A stretch of 64,000 nucleotides of DNA from Phycisphaerae bacterium (GTDB taxonomy: Bacteria > Planctomycetota > Phycisphaerae > UBA1845 > Fen-1342), in contig JAJVHV010000022.1 of NCBI GenBank assembly GCA_022072445.1, forward strand, positions 1 through 64,000. The letters are read 5' to 3'. A program made the translations under genes and the position numbers. Under the pieces are notes generated by a model, which did no database searches, was not told the origin of the DNA, and saw nothing but the letters and a program-made list of their open reading frames with translations. Below are positions 9,745-16,961 of the stretch, one piece after another. Every line of letters starts with the position of its first letter. Positions within the stretch are counted from its first letter, which is position 1.

Positions 9745-11409
9745 ATGATCAACATCAATTCACACCGAATTGCCGCTCTCGGCGCCGTCGTCGTCTGCGC
9801 CGCCAGCGCCGCCCTGGCACAGACGCCGATGAGCACGGCGTTCACCTATCAGGGCTATTTGACGGACTCCGGCGCGGCGGCGGACGGGGCCTACGATTTC
9901 GAGTTCACGCTCTATGACGCCGTGGCCGCCGGCAATCTGATCGGCGGGCCGGTGTATGGCAACGATCTCGTTGTGAGCGACGGGTTGTTCACCGCGACGA
10001 TCGACTTCGGCGCCAACCCGTTCGACGGGAAGGACCTGTGGCTGGAGATCGGCGTCCGGCCGGGCGCCAGCGGCGGAGCCTACACGACGCTGTCGCCGCG
10101 GCAGCCGCTCACGCCAGGGCCGTACTCGATTCTGGCGCGCGGCATTCAGTTGCCGTACGCCGGGACCGTCGCCAGCAACGTCGCCGCGTTCAAGGTGACG
10201 CAGGTCGGCTTGCGCGAGTCGGGCGTGTTCGAGATCAACAATCCTGCCAACGCCATGACCGCCCTGACGGGGTTTTCGAACGGCGTCGGTCTGGCGTTTC
10301 AGGCCTGGAACACGTCCGGTGCGGGCGGTGGCGGCGTGGCCATGATCGACATTCCCAACGCCGCCAACAACAGCGACGTGCTCCAGTCGCTGACCGTGGG
10401 CGGCGGACGGGCCGGGTTCTTCGAGATCAACAACCCGGCCAGCCCCAACAGCGCCCTGTACGCCAAGACCAACAGCCCCGCCGGGCGGGCCTTCACCGCC
10501 GACAACACCGCCGGTGGCCTTGCGATCCAGGCGAACGGCGGCATCAACACGACCGGCCGCATCGTCTCGACGCTGGCGCCGGGCACGTCGCCGTTCTCGG
10601 TTGCGTCGACCACGCTCAATACGAATCTGAACGCGGACCTTCTCGACGGTTATCACTGCGGGAATGGGGCCGGGCAGATCGCGTGCAATAATGGCACGCT
10701 CAACACGAGCCTGAACGCCGACATGCTGGAGGGCTATCACGCCGGCAACGCCGCCGGACAGATCGCGCTCAGCAACAGTACGAAGTGCACGAATCTCAAC
10801 GCCGACCTGCTGGACGGCTACACCGCCGGCGTGTCGTCCGGAATGATCCCGGTCAGCATGGGCGCCACGTGCATCAACCTGAACGCGGACATGCTCGACA
10901 ACGCGCACCTGGCCGATCTGGATGCGCGCTACGTCGGCGCCGGCGAGTTGAACAGCATCACGACCGCGATGCTCCAGGACGACGTCGTCACCGTCAACGA
11001 GCTCGGGCACAACATCAACGCCACCGGCATCGGCTTCAACGCGGCGCAGGTCAACAACGCCACCATCAGCATGGGCACCTGGTTTGCCACCAGCACGTCG
11101 GCGTTCATCACGCTGCACGGCTCGGTGACCGTGAGCGGGACAGGCTCCCACAACGAGCGGCTGCGATTCACAAACAACCAGACGGCCGGCAACGAAGTGC
11201 GCGTCACGCTCGTGGCCAGCGCCGACGCCTCGTCGTCCGTGACGACGGTCGCGGGTGGCGGAACGGTGGTGGACATCACGTACCCGCACTATCAGCCCTT
11301 CCAGGTGATCATCAGCGACGCCGGCAGTTGGTCGGCCTGGACGACGGTGCTGTGGATCTGCGAGAACGACGGCGGCGGGTCGTATCTGGCCATCAACCAC
11401 GCGCAGTGA
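9745..11409 (+). CDS. Exported tail-fibre-like protein, paralogue of the preceding gene
   Basis: A 554-residue protein beginning 16 bases after the previous stop, with GAGGT upstream. The signal peptide and N-terminal module are identical to the previous protein over about 104 residues. After DPRQ-like SPRQPLTPGPYS the body is unrelated. It holds two EINNPA repeats and four LNADLLDGYHCG-type repeats (about residues 290-385), and ends in a beta-rich domain (ISMGTWFATSTSAFITLHG and onward). Repeats of the LNADxLDGY kind occur in tail-fibre and adhesin shafts. The protein looks like a secreted trimeric shaft with an interchangeable tip. Its target is unknown. Confidence 0.8.
   Translation: MININSHRIAALGAVVVCAASAALAQTPMSTAFTYQGYLTDSGAAADGAYDFEFTLYDAVAAGNLIGGPVYGNDLVVSDGLFTATIDFGANPFDGKDLWLEIGVRPGASGGAYTTLSPRQPLTPGPYSILARGIQLPYAGTVASNVAAFKVTQVGLRESGVFEINNPANAMTALTGFSNGVGLAFQAWNTSGAGGGGVAMIDIPNAANNSDVLQSLTVGGGRAGFFEINNPASPNSALYAKTNSPAGRAFTADNTAGGLAIQANGGINTTGRIVSTLAPGTSPFSVASTTLNTNLNADLLDGYHCGNGAGQIACNNGTLNTSLNADMLEGYHAGNAAGQIALSNSTKCTNLNADLLDGYTAGVSSGMIPVSMGATCINLNADMLDNAHLADLDARYVGAGELNSITTAMLQDDVVTVNELGHNINATGIGFNAAQVNNATISMGTWFATSTSAFITLHGSVTVSGTGSHNERLRFTNNQTAGNEVRVTLVASADASSSVTTVAGGGTVVDITYPHYQPFQVIISDAGSWSAWTTVLWICENDGGGSYLAINHAQ
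9803..10115 (+). repeat. 313-bp identical direct repeat, copy 2
   Basis: Second copy of the segment at 7540-7852. Complete identity including third codon positions points to recent duplication or ongoing gene conversion. Confidence 0.95.
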
Positions 11410-11501
11410 CGCTGCGTGTGGGTGACGAGTGACAGCAGCCGGCTGAGCCCGCCTCCGGTCCGGCATGCCCAGGTTGGAGCAGGTCACGATCAGCCGCGCA
11501 T

Positions 11502-12173
11502 TCACGCCCGAGCGCGCGTCACAAGCTGGTGCGCCAGGCGCGTTGGCTCGGGCAGGCGAAAGCGCGTCAGGGACGCCAGCACCACGCGGCAGGCCGAGTC
11601 GACGTCGCAACGATGGCCGGGGCTGACGAAGAGCGGCTTGACGCCGGCGCGCGTCCGCAGCACGGTCCCGACGCGCTGTCCGTCAAGTAGCAGGTCGGCG
11701 CGGTCGCCGCGCACCGCGCCGGGCGGCCCGAATTCGCCGCACAAGCGCGACTTCGCGCAGCCGATCGTCGGACGGTCGAGCCACAGCCCGACGTGACACG
11801 CCAGGCCGAAACGCCGCGGGTGAGCGATGCCCTGCGCGTCGCACAGCAGCACGTCCACCGCGCCGCGCAGCCGCCGCCATGCCGCCAGGATTCCCGGCGT
11901 CTCGCGGAAACTGAGCAGTCCGGGCACGTATGGAAATCGGCAGCGCCGCCGGACGAGCACCTGCTCCACCACGCACCGCGCCCGCACGTCCCACACGACA
12001 ATGCCCGCAATGACGTCGCGGCTGTCGCGGCTCAGCGACAGATCAGAACCCGCGACCCAACGCACGCGCGCCGCGTCGAGCGGCTCAATCATCACACGCG
12101 GCGCCAGCCGCCGTTGAAGTGTCACGGCGGCTGCGGCCGTTCGCGGCCAGGCATGAAGCGCGGTGGCGGGCAT
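11502..12173 (-). CDS. nfi: Endonuclease V
   Basis: Deoxyinosine 3' endonuclease that nicks DNA near deaminated adenine (hypoxanthine). The 223 residues match the family length. Conserved blocks are the metal-binding Asp44 in GSDLSLSRD, the strand AGIVVWD, the wedge FPYVPGLLSFRE with Tyr82, the catalytic Asp112 in CDAQGIAHPRRFGLA, the block TIGCAKSRLCGE, and VKPLFVSPGHR. The family usually has DGHGIAHP, so DAQ is a mild variation. The gene converges on the fibre gene upstream in the window. A TATCAT hexamer lies 9 bases before the ATG and no ribosome binding site is visible. Confidence 0.95.
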   Translation of the reverse strand: MPATALHAWPRTAAAAVTLQRRLAPRVMIEPLDAARVRWVAGSDLSLSRDSRDVIAGIVVWDVRARCVVEQVLVRRRCRFPYVPGLLSFRETPGILAAWRRLRGAVDVLLCDAQGIAHPRRFGLACHVGLWLDRPTIGCAKSRLCGEFGPPGAVRGDRADLLLDGQRVGTVLRTRAGVKPLFVSPGHRCDVDSACRVVLASLTRFRLPEPTRLAHQLVTRARA

Positions 12174-12182
12174 CGTGGAGCG

Positions 12183-12188
12183 ATGATA
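12183..12188 (-). promoter_or_regulatory. -10-like TATCAT hexamer before nfi
   Basis: On the minus strand TATCAT is separated from the start codon at 12173 by 9 bases. This predicts a leader of about 3 bases. No -35 element is evident. Confidence 0.4.
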
Positions 12189-12427
12189 CCCGCGCCAGCC
12201 CGTCCGCGAGTTGCATCCTCATCCGAGCCGGCATGTCCGCAGCCCGGTTCCGGCGAGTGGCGTCGCCAGCCGAGCTCGGCGCTGGGGACGTGTTCGCCGC
12301 GGTGGTCGGCGCACTCGCGCGCCTTATAGGTCGCGCGTTGACATGAACCTCCCCGGACCTTGGCACGGGACGCCGCCGAGTCCTAGCCTGCGCTGCGTGC
12401 GTTGACTAGAATGAACGCAGGAGGACG

Positions 12428-13390
12428 ATGCCAGGTAATCGACTTCGCCCCGCGTCAGGTTGGTCCGTGCCCGCTGCTTCCAGGCGCATCGCCCGTAAGC
12501 CTCACAGCGCGACGCTTCGCTCGATGAGAGGCTCGGCCGCGGTGGCGCTGTTGGCCGGCATCGGCTGCGGCGCCCCGCTGCGCGCCTGGTGGCCCACCGC
12601 CGAGGAGCCGCCCAGCGTTCCCGCCCCGATCTCAAGCGCCGATAACCCGTTTCGCATTCCAGCCGAGTCGCAGGCGCCCGCGGCCGCGCCGCTCCGAGCG
12701 GCGCCCCGGACCGCCGAGCTGAGCGTCATTCACGTCAAGGCGCCGTCGCGCCGCGCGCCGCTGCTGGAGGCCGTGTGGAGTCACCTGCGCGAGGACCTGC
12801 TGGGCTCGGACGCGTATCGCCATCTCATGTCGAACGGCATTCGCGTCGGGAAGGGGCACGCCGACGAGTGGGACGCGATCCGCGCGATCATCGACGGCAT
12901 TCCCGACTGTCGCGTCAACATGGGGGAGCCGGTCAACCTGCCGGCCATGTTCCCGCTTGATCTCGAACTCGACCTGGAGCCGCGCGACCAGACCATTTTC
13001 TTTCTTGATCGCTTTGGCGTTCTGAGCGGCGCGACCTGGCCCGCCAGCCGCAACGTGCTGCGCGTCGCCTACGGCTTCGACCCGCAGGATCATCAGGCCG
13101 TCCAGCTCGTCGTCACGCCGCAGGTCCGCCAGCAGGCCACCGGGCGGCGCTGGGTGCGCACCGACGTTGGGCTGTCGCAGGTGACGACGCACCAGGGCCG
13201 CGGGTATGGCGAACTGGCCGTCGCGGTCACGCTGCGGCCGGGGGAGTTCCTCGTTCTGGCGCCCAACGAGCGGGCCGTGTTGAGCGGTCTGATCGGCCGC
13301 GCGTTCCTGCGCGAGGTGCTCGCGGACGAGGCGTTCGATTCAATGCTCTTCATCCGCCCGGCGATCGCCGATGCCACGTCCGGTCAATAG
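12428..13390 (+). CDS. Hypothetical exported protein
   Basis: A 320-residue protein of unknown function. AGGAGG at 12419-12424 supports the ATG at 12428. An internal ATG at 12524 would start directly at a hydrophobic segment (MRGSAAVALLAGIGC) and is the alternative. A proline/alanine-rich linker (about residues 55-95) is followed by a folded alpha/beta region with ELSVIHVKAPSRRAPLLEAVW, a segment on hydrolysed or ligand-bound surfaces (DQTIFFLDRFGVLSG), and a beta-rich end (LRPGEFLVLAPNERA). I recognise no family. The last 20 bases overlap the histidine kinase gene, which suggests translational coupling and perhaps a role as its sensor partner. Confidence 0.65.
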   Translation: MPGNRLRPASGWSVPAASRRIARKPHSATLRSMRGSAAVALLAGIGCGAPLRAWWPTAEEPPSVPAPISSADNPFRIPAESQAPAAAPLRAAPRTAELSVIHVKAPSRRAPLLEAVWSHLREDLLGSDAYRHLMSNGIRVGKGHADEWDAIRAIIDGIPDCRVNMGEPVNLPAMFPLDLELDLEPRDQTIFFLDRFGVLSGATWPASRNVLRVAYGFDPQDHQAVQLVVTPQVRQQATGRRWVRTDVGLSQVTTHQGRGYGELAVAVTLRPGEFLVLAPNERAVLSGLIGRAFLREVLADEAFDSMLFIRPAIADATSGQ

Positions 13391-14486
13391 CCTCAGCCCC
13401 GCGCCGCGGCCGCCTGCCATCGACGCGGAGTATTTCCAGAAACTCTTCGAGTCGTTTGGCTTTCCGATGATTACGTGTTCGCCGGCCGGCGAGATCGTGG
13501 CGTGGAACACGGCCGCGGCCCGCCTGTTCTGCGAGCAGGATGCGCCGATCGCGGGACGGACGCTGGCCGACGTTCTGCCGGAGGCGTGTCGCGAGAGCGT
13601 CCGTGAGCAGTTCCAGCGCGCCATCCGCACGCGCAGCCACGTCGAAGTGCACGTCTCATTTGCCGCCGCCTCCGCCGACCCGATCGAATTCGCCATGCTC
13701 CTCACGCCGGTCTTCGACCGCGAATCGGGCTTTGTGGGGGTGGCGGCGGTGTTCCGCGACGTGACGGTGCGGATGCGGCTGCAGCGCAAGCTGGAGAAGG
13801 CCGAGCGGCTCTCGCTGCTGGGGCAGCTCTCGGGCGCCGTAGCGCACCACTACAACAACCTGCTGTGTTCGATCGCCACGAGCCTCGAGTACGCGATGAA
13901 CATGAACACGATGGGCGCGATGCGCCGCGCGCTGACGCGCACCAGCGACGCCGTCACGCGCGGTGCCGCCATCACCCACCAACTGCTCGCCTTCGCCCAG
14001 GCCGATCATCGCTCCGAGGACCTGGCCGACCTGACCGAAACCGTGCTGATCTTCTTCGACGAGATCGAGCCGCGTCTGGCGACCCGCGGCGTGCGCCTGC
14101 TGGTCGATTGGCAGCCGATCCCGTTTTCCGCGGTGCTGCGCGAGCCGCTCCGCATCATCCTCGGCAACGTCGCGCAGAACGCCCTCGACGCCATGCCCAC
14201 GGGTGGGACGCTGACCGCCACCCTCGCGCGACGCGACGACGAGAGCGCCTGCATCTCGCTGAGCGACTCGGGCGGCGGCATCGACCCGGAGCACATGGAG
14301 CACCTGTTCGAGCCGTTCTTCACGACCAAGGGCGAGCTCGGCCGCGGCTCGGCCCACAACCCCGGACTCGGGCTGGCCGTGGCGCACGGCCTGGTGCACG
14401 AGTTGGGTGGATCGATCAGCGCGTCGAATCTGCCCGGCAGCGGGGCGCGCTTCGACATCGTGCTGCCCATCACACCGCCGGCGTGA
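13371..14486 (+). CDS. PAS-domain sensor histidine kinase
   Basis: A 371-residue soluble kinase. A PAS domain (about residues 18-132, FPMITCSPAGEIVAWNTAAA to VAAVFRDVT) is followed by a dimerisation/H-box, LSGAVAHHYNNLL, with His159 as the likely phosphate acceptor. The ATPase domain has the N box (NVAQNALDAM), G1 (LSDSGGGID), F box (EPFFTTK) and G2 (GLGLAVAHGLV). Its class resembles the NtrB-like kinases with AHDFNN; here the sequence reads AHHYNN. There is no membrane segment and no response regulator nearby, so it is an orphan kinase. It overlaps the preceding gene by 20 bases. The PAS ligand is unknown. Confidence 0.93.
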   Translation: MPRPVNSLSPAPRPPAIDAEYFQKLFESFGFPMITCSPAGEIVAWNTAAARLFCEQDAPIAGRTLADVLPEACRESVREQFQRAIRTRSHVEVHVSFAAASADPIEFAMLLTPVFDRESGFVGVAAVFRDVTVRMRLQRKLEKAERLSLLGQLSGAVAHHYNNLLCSIATSLEYAMNMNTMGAMRRALTRTSDAVTRGAAITHQLLAFAQADHRSEDLADLTETVLIFFDEIEPRLATRGVRLLVDWQPIPFSAVLREPLRIILGNVAQNALDAMPTGGTLTATLARRDDESACISLSDSGGGIDPEHMEHLFEPFFTTKGELGRGSAHNPGLGLAVAHGLVHELGGSISASNLPGSGARFDIVLPITPPA

Positions 14487-14561
14487 ACACACCTATGAGC
14501 GCAGCGGGCACTCGACGATGAACGCCGAGCGCCGAACCCTGGACCCTGGACCCCGATCCCA

Positions 14562-15620
14562 CTACACGCTGAACTTGATGTTGATGATGTCCCCGTCCTG
14601 CACGACGTAGCCCTTCGGCTCCTGCCGCAGCTTGCCCTGCGCCTTTGCCTCGCGCATCGAGCCCGCCGCCCGGAATTCGTCGTAGCCCACCACTTCCGCA
14701 CGAATGAACCCGCGCGCCAGATCGGTGTGAATCTTCCCCGCCGCGTCCACCGCGATGCAGCCGCGCGGCACGGGCCAGGCCCGCACCTCGTCCTCGCCCA
14801 CCGTGTAGAACGCGATCATCCCCAACGCGTTGAGCGACGCCCGAATCACCCGGTCGCGGGCCAGCGCCGAAATGTGATAATCCGCCATGAACGCCGGCCG
14901 ATCCTCCGCCGGGAGTTGAATGATGTCCGACTCGACCGCGGCGCAGATGTTGAACACGCCGGCGACGCTCTCGATCGCCGGTGGATCGCCGCCGATCGCG
15001 TCCTCGCCGCTGTTTATCGCCACCAGGATCGACTTCTGGGTCAGAAACCCGAAGCTCCGCAGCAGGCGCTCCTCCTCACCCGGCTGGATCACGTCGCGCA
15101 GCGGCTTCTCCGACTCCAGCGCCGCCCGGCAACGCTCCAGCACGGCCAGCTCGTGCTTCTCCTGGTCGTGCGTCTTCGACGGTTTCTTCAGCGACTTGTC
15201 CAGCTTATCGATCCGGTTCGCGCAGATCATCAGATCGGCCAGCAGCATCTCCTCGCGCAGCGACTTCACGTCCGCCAGCGGATCGATCCGCCCCAAGTGC
15301 GGCGGCACCGCCGGATTCTGGAACGCCCGCACGACCAGCAACAGTGCGTCGGCCTGTCTGAGGGTCGGGAGGTGCTTTTCAAGACCGGCGTGCTCGGAAT
15401 CTCCCTCGGCGTGGCCCGGCAGATCGACGAAATCGATCGTGGCCTCGGTGTACTTGCGCGGTTTGTAGAGGTCGGCCAGCCACTGCAAGCGCGGCTCGGG
15501 CACTTTGACGCTCGCCAGGGACTCTTCGGAGGCCTTATGATGATCGGGCGGCAGGCCCGATATCGCGGTGAACAGGGCGGACTTGCCGGAATAAGGAAAG
15601 CCGACGATGACGACTCGCAT
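14562..15620 (-). CDS. YchF-like GTP-binding protein with C-terminal TGS domain
   Basis: A 352-residue P-loop protein of the Obg/YchF superfamily. The P-loop is GFPYSGKSALF (family norm GxPNVGKS), the G3 region is DFVDLPGH, and the G4-like motif is ANRIDK. A helical insertion follows, and the C-terminal TGS/DUF933 domain (FYTVGEDEVRAWPVPRG to YVVQDGDIINIKFSV) resembles YchF. YchF proteins bind ribosomes and hydrolyse ATP or GTP. Because G4 differs from canonical YchF, this may be a planctomycete subfamily. GGAG lies 8 bases before the ATG at 15620. A longer frame to 15692 has no added conserved residues. Confidence 0.85.
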   Translation of the reverse strand: MRVVIVGFPYSGKSALFTAISGLPPDHHKASEESLASVKVPEPRLQWLADLYKPRKYTEATIDFVDLPGHAEGDSEHAGLEKHLPTLRQADALLLVVRAFQNPAVPPHLGRIDPLADVKSLREEMLLADLMICANRIDKLDKSLKKPSKTHDQEKHELAVLERCRAALESEKPLRDVIQPGEEERLLRSFGFLTQKSILVAINSGEDAIGGDPPAIESVAGVFNICAAVESDIIQLPAEDRPAFMADYHISALARDRVIRASLNALGMIAFYTVGEDEVRAWPVPRGCIAVDAAGKIHTDLARGFIRAEVVGYDEFRAAGSMREAKAQGKLRQEPKGYVVQDGDIINIKFSV

Positions 15621-15816
15621 CAGATCTGCTCCCGAAGCGCGGTGTGCATGTCCGATAACGTCGAACTCACGCGCGACGCCCTCGCTCGGCAAGTCGCGGC
15701 TGTGCGCCGCTAAATCTTGTCCGCGCCGATCGCCGAAGGCATACTATCGCAACCCGAGCGGCGCGAACAGGCGCGCGGCAAGCGGCGCGCCACGGGTCGC
15801 GTTCTGTGGAAATCCA

Positions 15817-16362
15817 ATGCGAATTCGCTCAACGGTGATCGCGCTGACAGCCCTGCTCGCCACGCTCCCGGCCGGTTGCCCGTCCGACAGCCAGTTTGAG
15901 GACGCCGCCCCGGCGCACCTTTCCGGCGTGACCGCAATCGTCGACGACACGTCGCTGACCCCGCAGCAAAAGCGCGCCGCGCTGGCCGGCCTGGGGCTCG
16001 ATGAGAACGTCATCAACGCCGTCATGATCACGATACGGCTGGGCAACCAGTTCGGCGGCGATGCGCGGACGGCGTACGACAAGGTCACGGGTGGCCGGCT
16101 GGACGCGATGACGCCCGACGAGGTTCAGGTGTATTCGGACGAAGCGTCGCGCGTCGGCGATTTGAACAATTTCAGCCTGACCGACGCCGAGGGGCAGCGC
16201 GCGGTGCTCTTCTTCCAGGATTTCGGCATCACGACGCGTGACGAACTGGCCAACTACCTTTCCGGGACGTTGAACGTTCAGCCGAACGGGCTGCCGGACG
16301 AGTTTCTTTCGACGATCTTCGTTGATTTCGACCCGGCGCTGCTGGTGCCGGAACTGCCGTGA
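15817..16362 (+). CDS. Putative lipoprotein, paralogue of the next gene
   Basis: A 181-residue protein beginning MRIRSTVIALTALLATLPAG with a lipobox cysteine (LPAGC) near residue 21, so it is probably an envelope lipoprotein. The mature part is helical: TPQQKRAALAGLGLDENVIN, then VTGGRLDAMTPDEVQVYSDE and FFQDFGITTRDELANYLSG. This last part aligns with ISGGRMTTLTGDEIQILGD and DFLDANNLDSLNEIEDF in the next protein, so the two are paralogues. TACTAT at 15742-15747 may be the -10. The start is set by the signal sequence; no strong ribosome binding site is present. The function is unknown. Confidence 0.7.
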   Translation: MRIRSTVIALTALLATLPAGCPSDSQFEDAAPAHLSGVTAIVDDTSLTPQQKRAALAGLGLDENVINAVMITIRLGNQFGGDARTAYDKVTGGRLDAMTPDEVQVYSDEASRVGDLNNFSLTDAEGQRAVLFFQDFGITTRDELANYLSGTLNVQPNGLPDEFLSTIFVDFDPALLVPELP

Positions 16363-16427
16363 AACATGCGAGGGCGCCGCGCGCGGCGGGGCGCCGATCG
16401 ATCATGCGGATACTTCAAGGAGTGCAC

Positions 16428-16847
16428 ATGCAGCGCCACACACGATTCCTCGGGTTCACGATGCTCGTCTCCGCCGGCCTGTTGCTGGCCGGCTGCCCCT
16501 TCCAGGACGAACGCACCAGCAACCAGGGCGGCGGATCGATCATCTCGGCGGTGTCGAAGATCAGCGGCGGGCGGATGACGACGCTGACGGGCGATGAGAT
16601 TCAGATTCTGGGCGACACGGTGTCGGACCTGAGCCCCGAGATTGACATCAATATCAACGACGAACAGGCCGCCGCCGTCACCGACTTTCTCGACGCCAAC
16701 AACCTGGATAGTCTCAACGAGATCGAGGATTTCGTTCATCAGGCTGAGCAGGATCCGAGTTCGGTCGTCATCCCGCAGAGCCTGATCGACCTGATCGAGA
16801 GCGGCATCGATCTCTCGTCGATCGTCGAGGTACAGGGCGCGGCCTGA
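16428..16847 (+). CDS. Putative small lipoprotein
   Basis: A 139-residue protein with a typical lipoprotein signal (lipobox LLLAGC, cysteine near residue 24). AAGGAG at 16417-16422 fixes the ATG. The mature domain holds SKISGGRMTTLTGDEIQILGD and two further acidic helical segments. It is a shorter paralogue of the lipoprotein 65 bases upstream and probably shares its transcript. The family is not recognised. Confidence 0.72.
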   Translation: MQRHTRFLGFTMLVSAGLLLAGCPFQDERTSNQGGGSIISAVSKISGGRMTTLTGDEIQILGDTVSDLSPEIDININDEQAAAVTDFLDANNLDSLNEIEDFVHQAEQDPSSVVIPQSLIDLIESGIDLSSIVEVQGAA

Positions 16848-16923
16848 TCGGTCGACTTCCAGGCGGTGCTCCAGCCCTGATGCGCGGGTTGGAGTCCCGC
16901 CCCACCCAGTGAGAGCTGCAAGC

Positions 16924-16942
16924 GGCGGGTCGGAAACCCGCC
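16924..16942. terminator. Hairpin between convergent genes
   Basis: GGCGGGT pairs with ACCCGCC around a CGGAA loop in the 114-base gap between convergent genes. It lacks a T tract in either direction, so a terminator role is only a suggestion. Confidence 0.35.
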
Positions 16943-16961
16943 CCGCCCCGACGAGCCGGCC

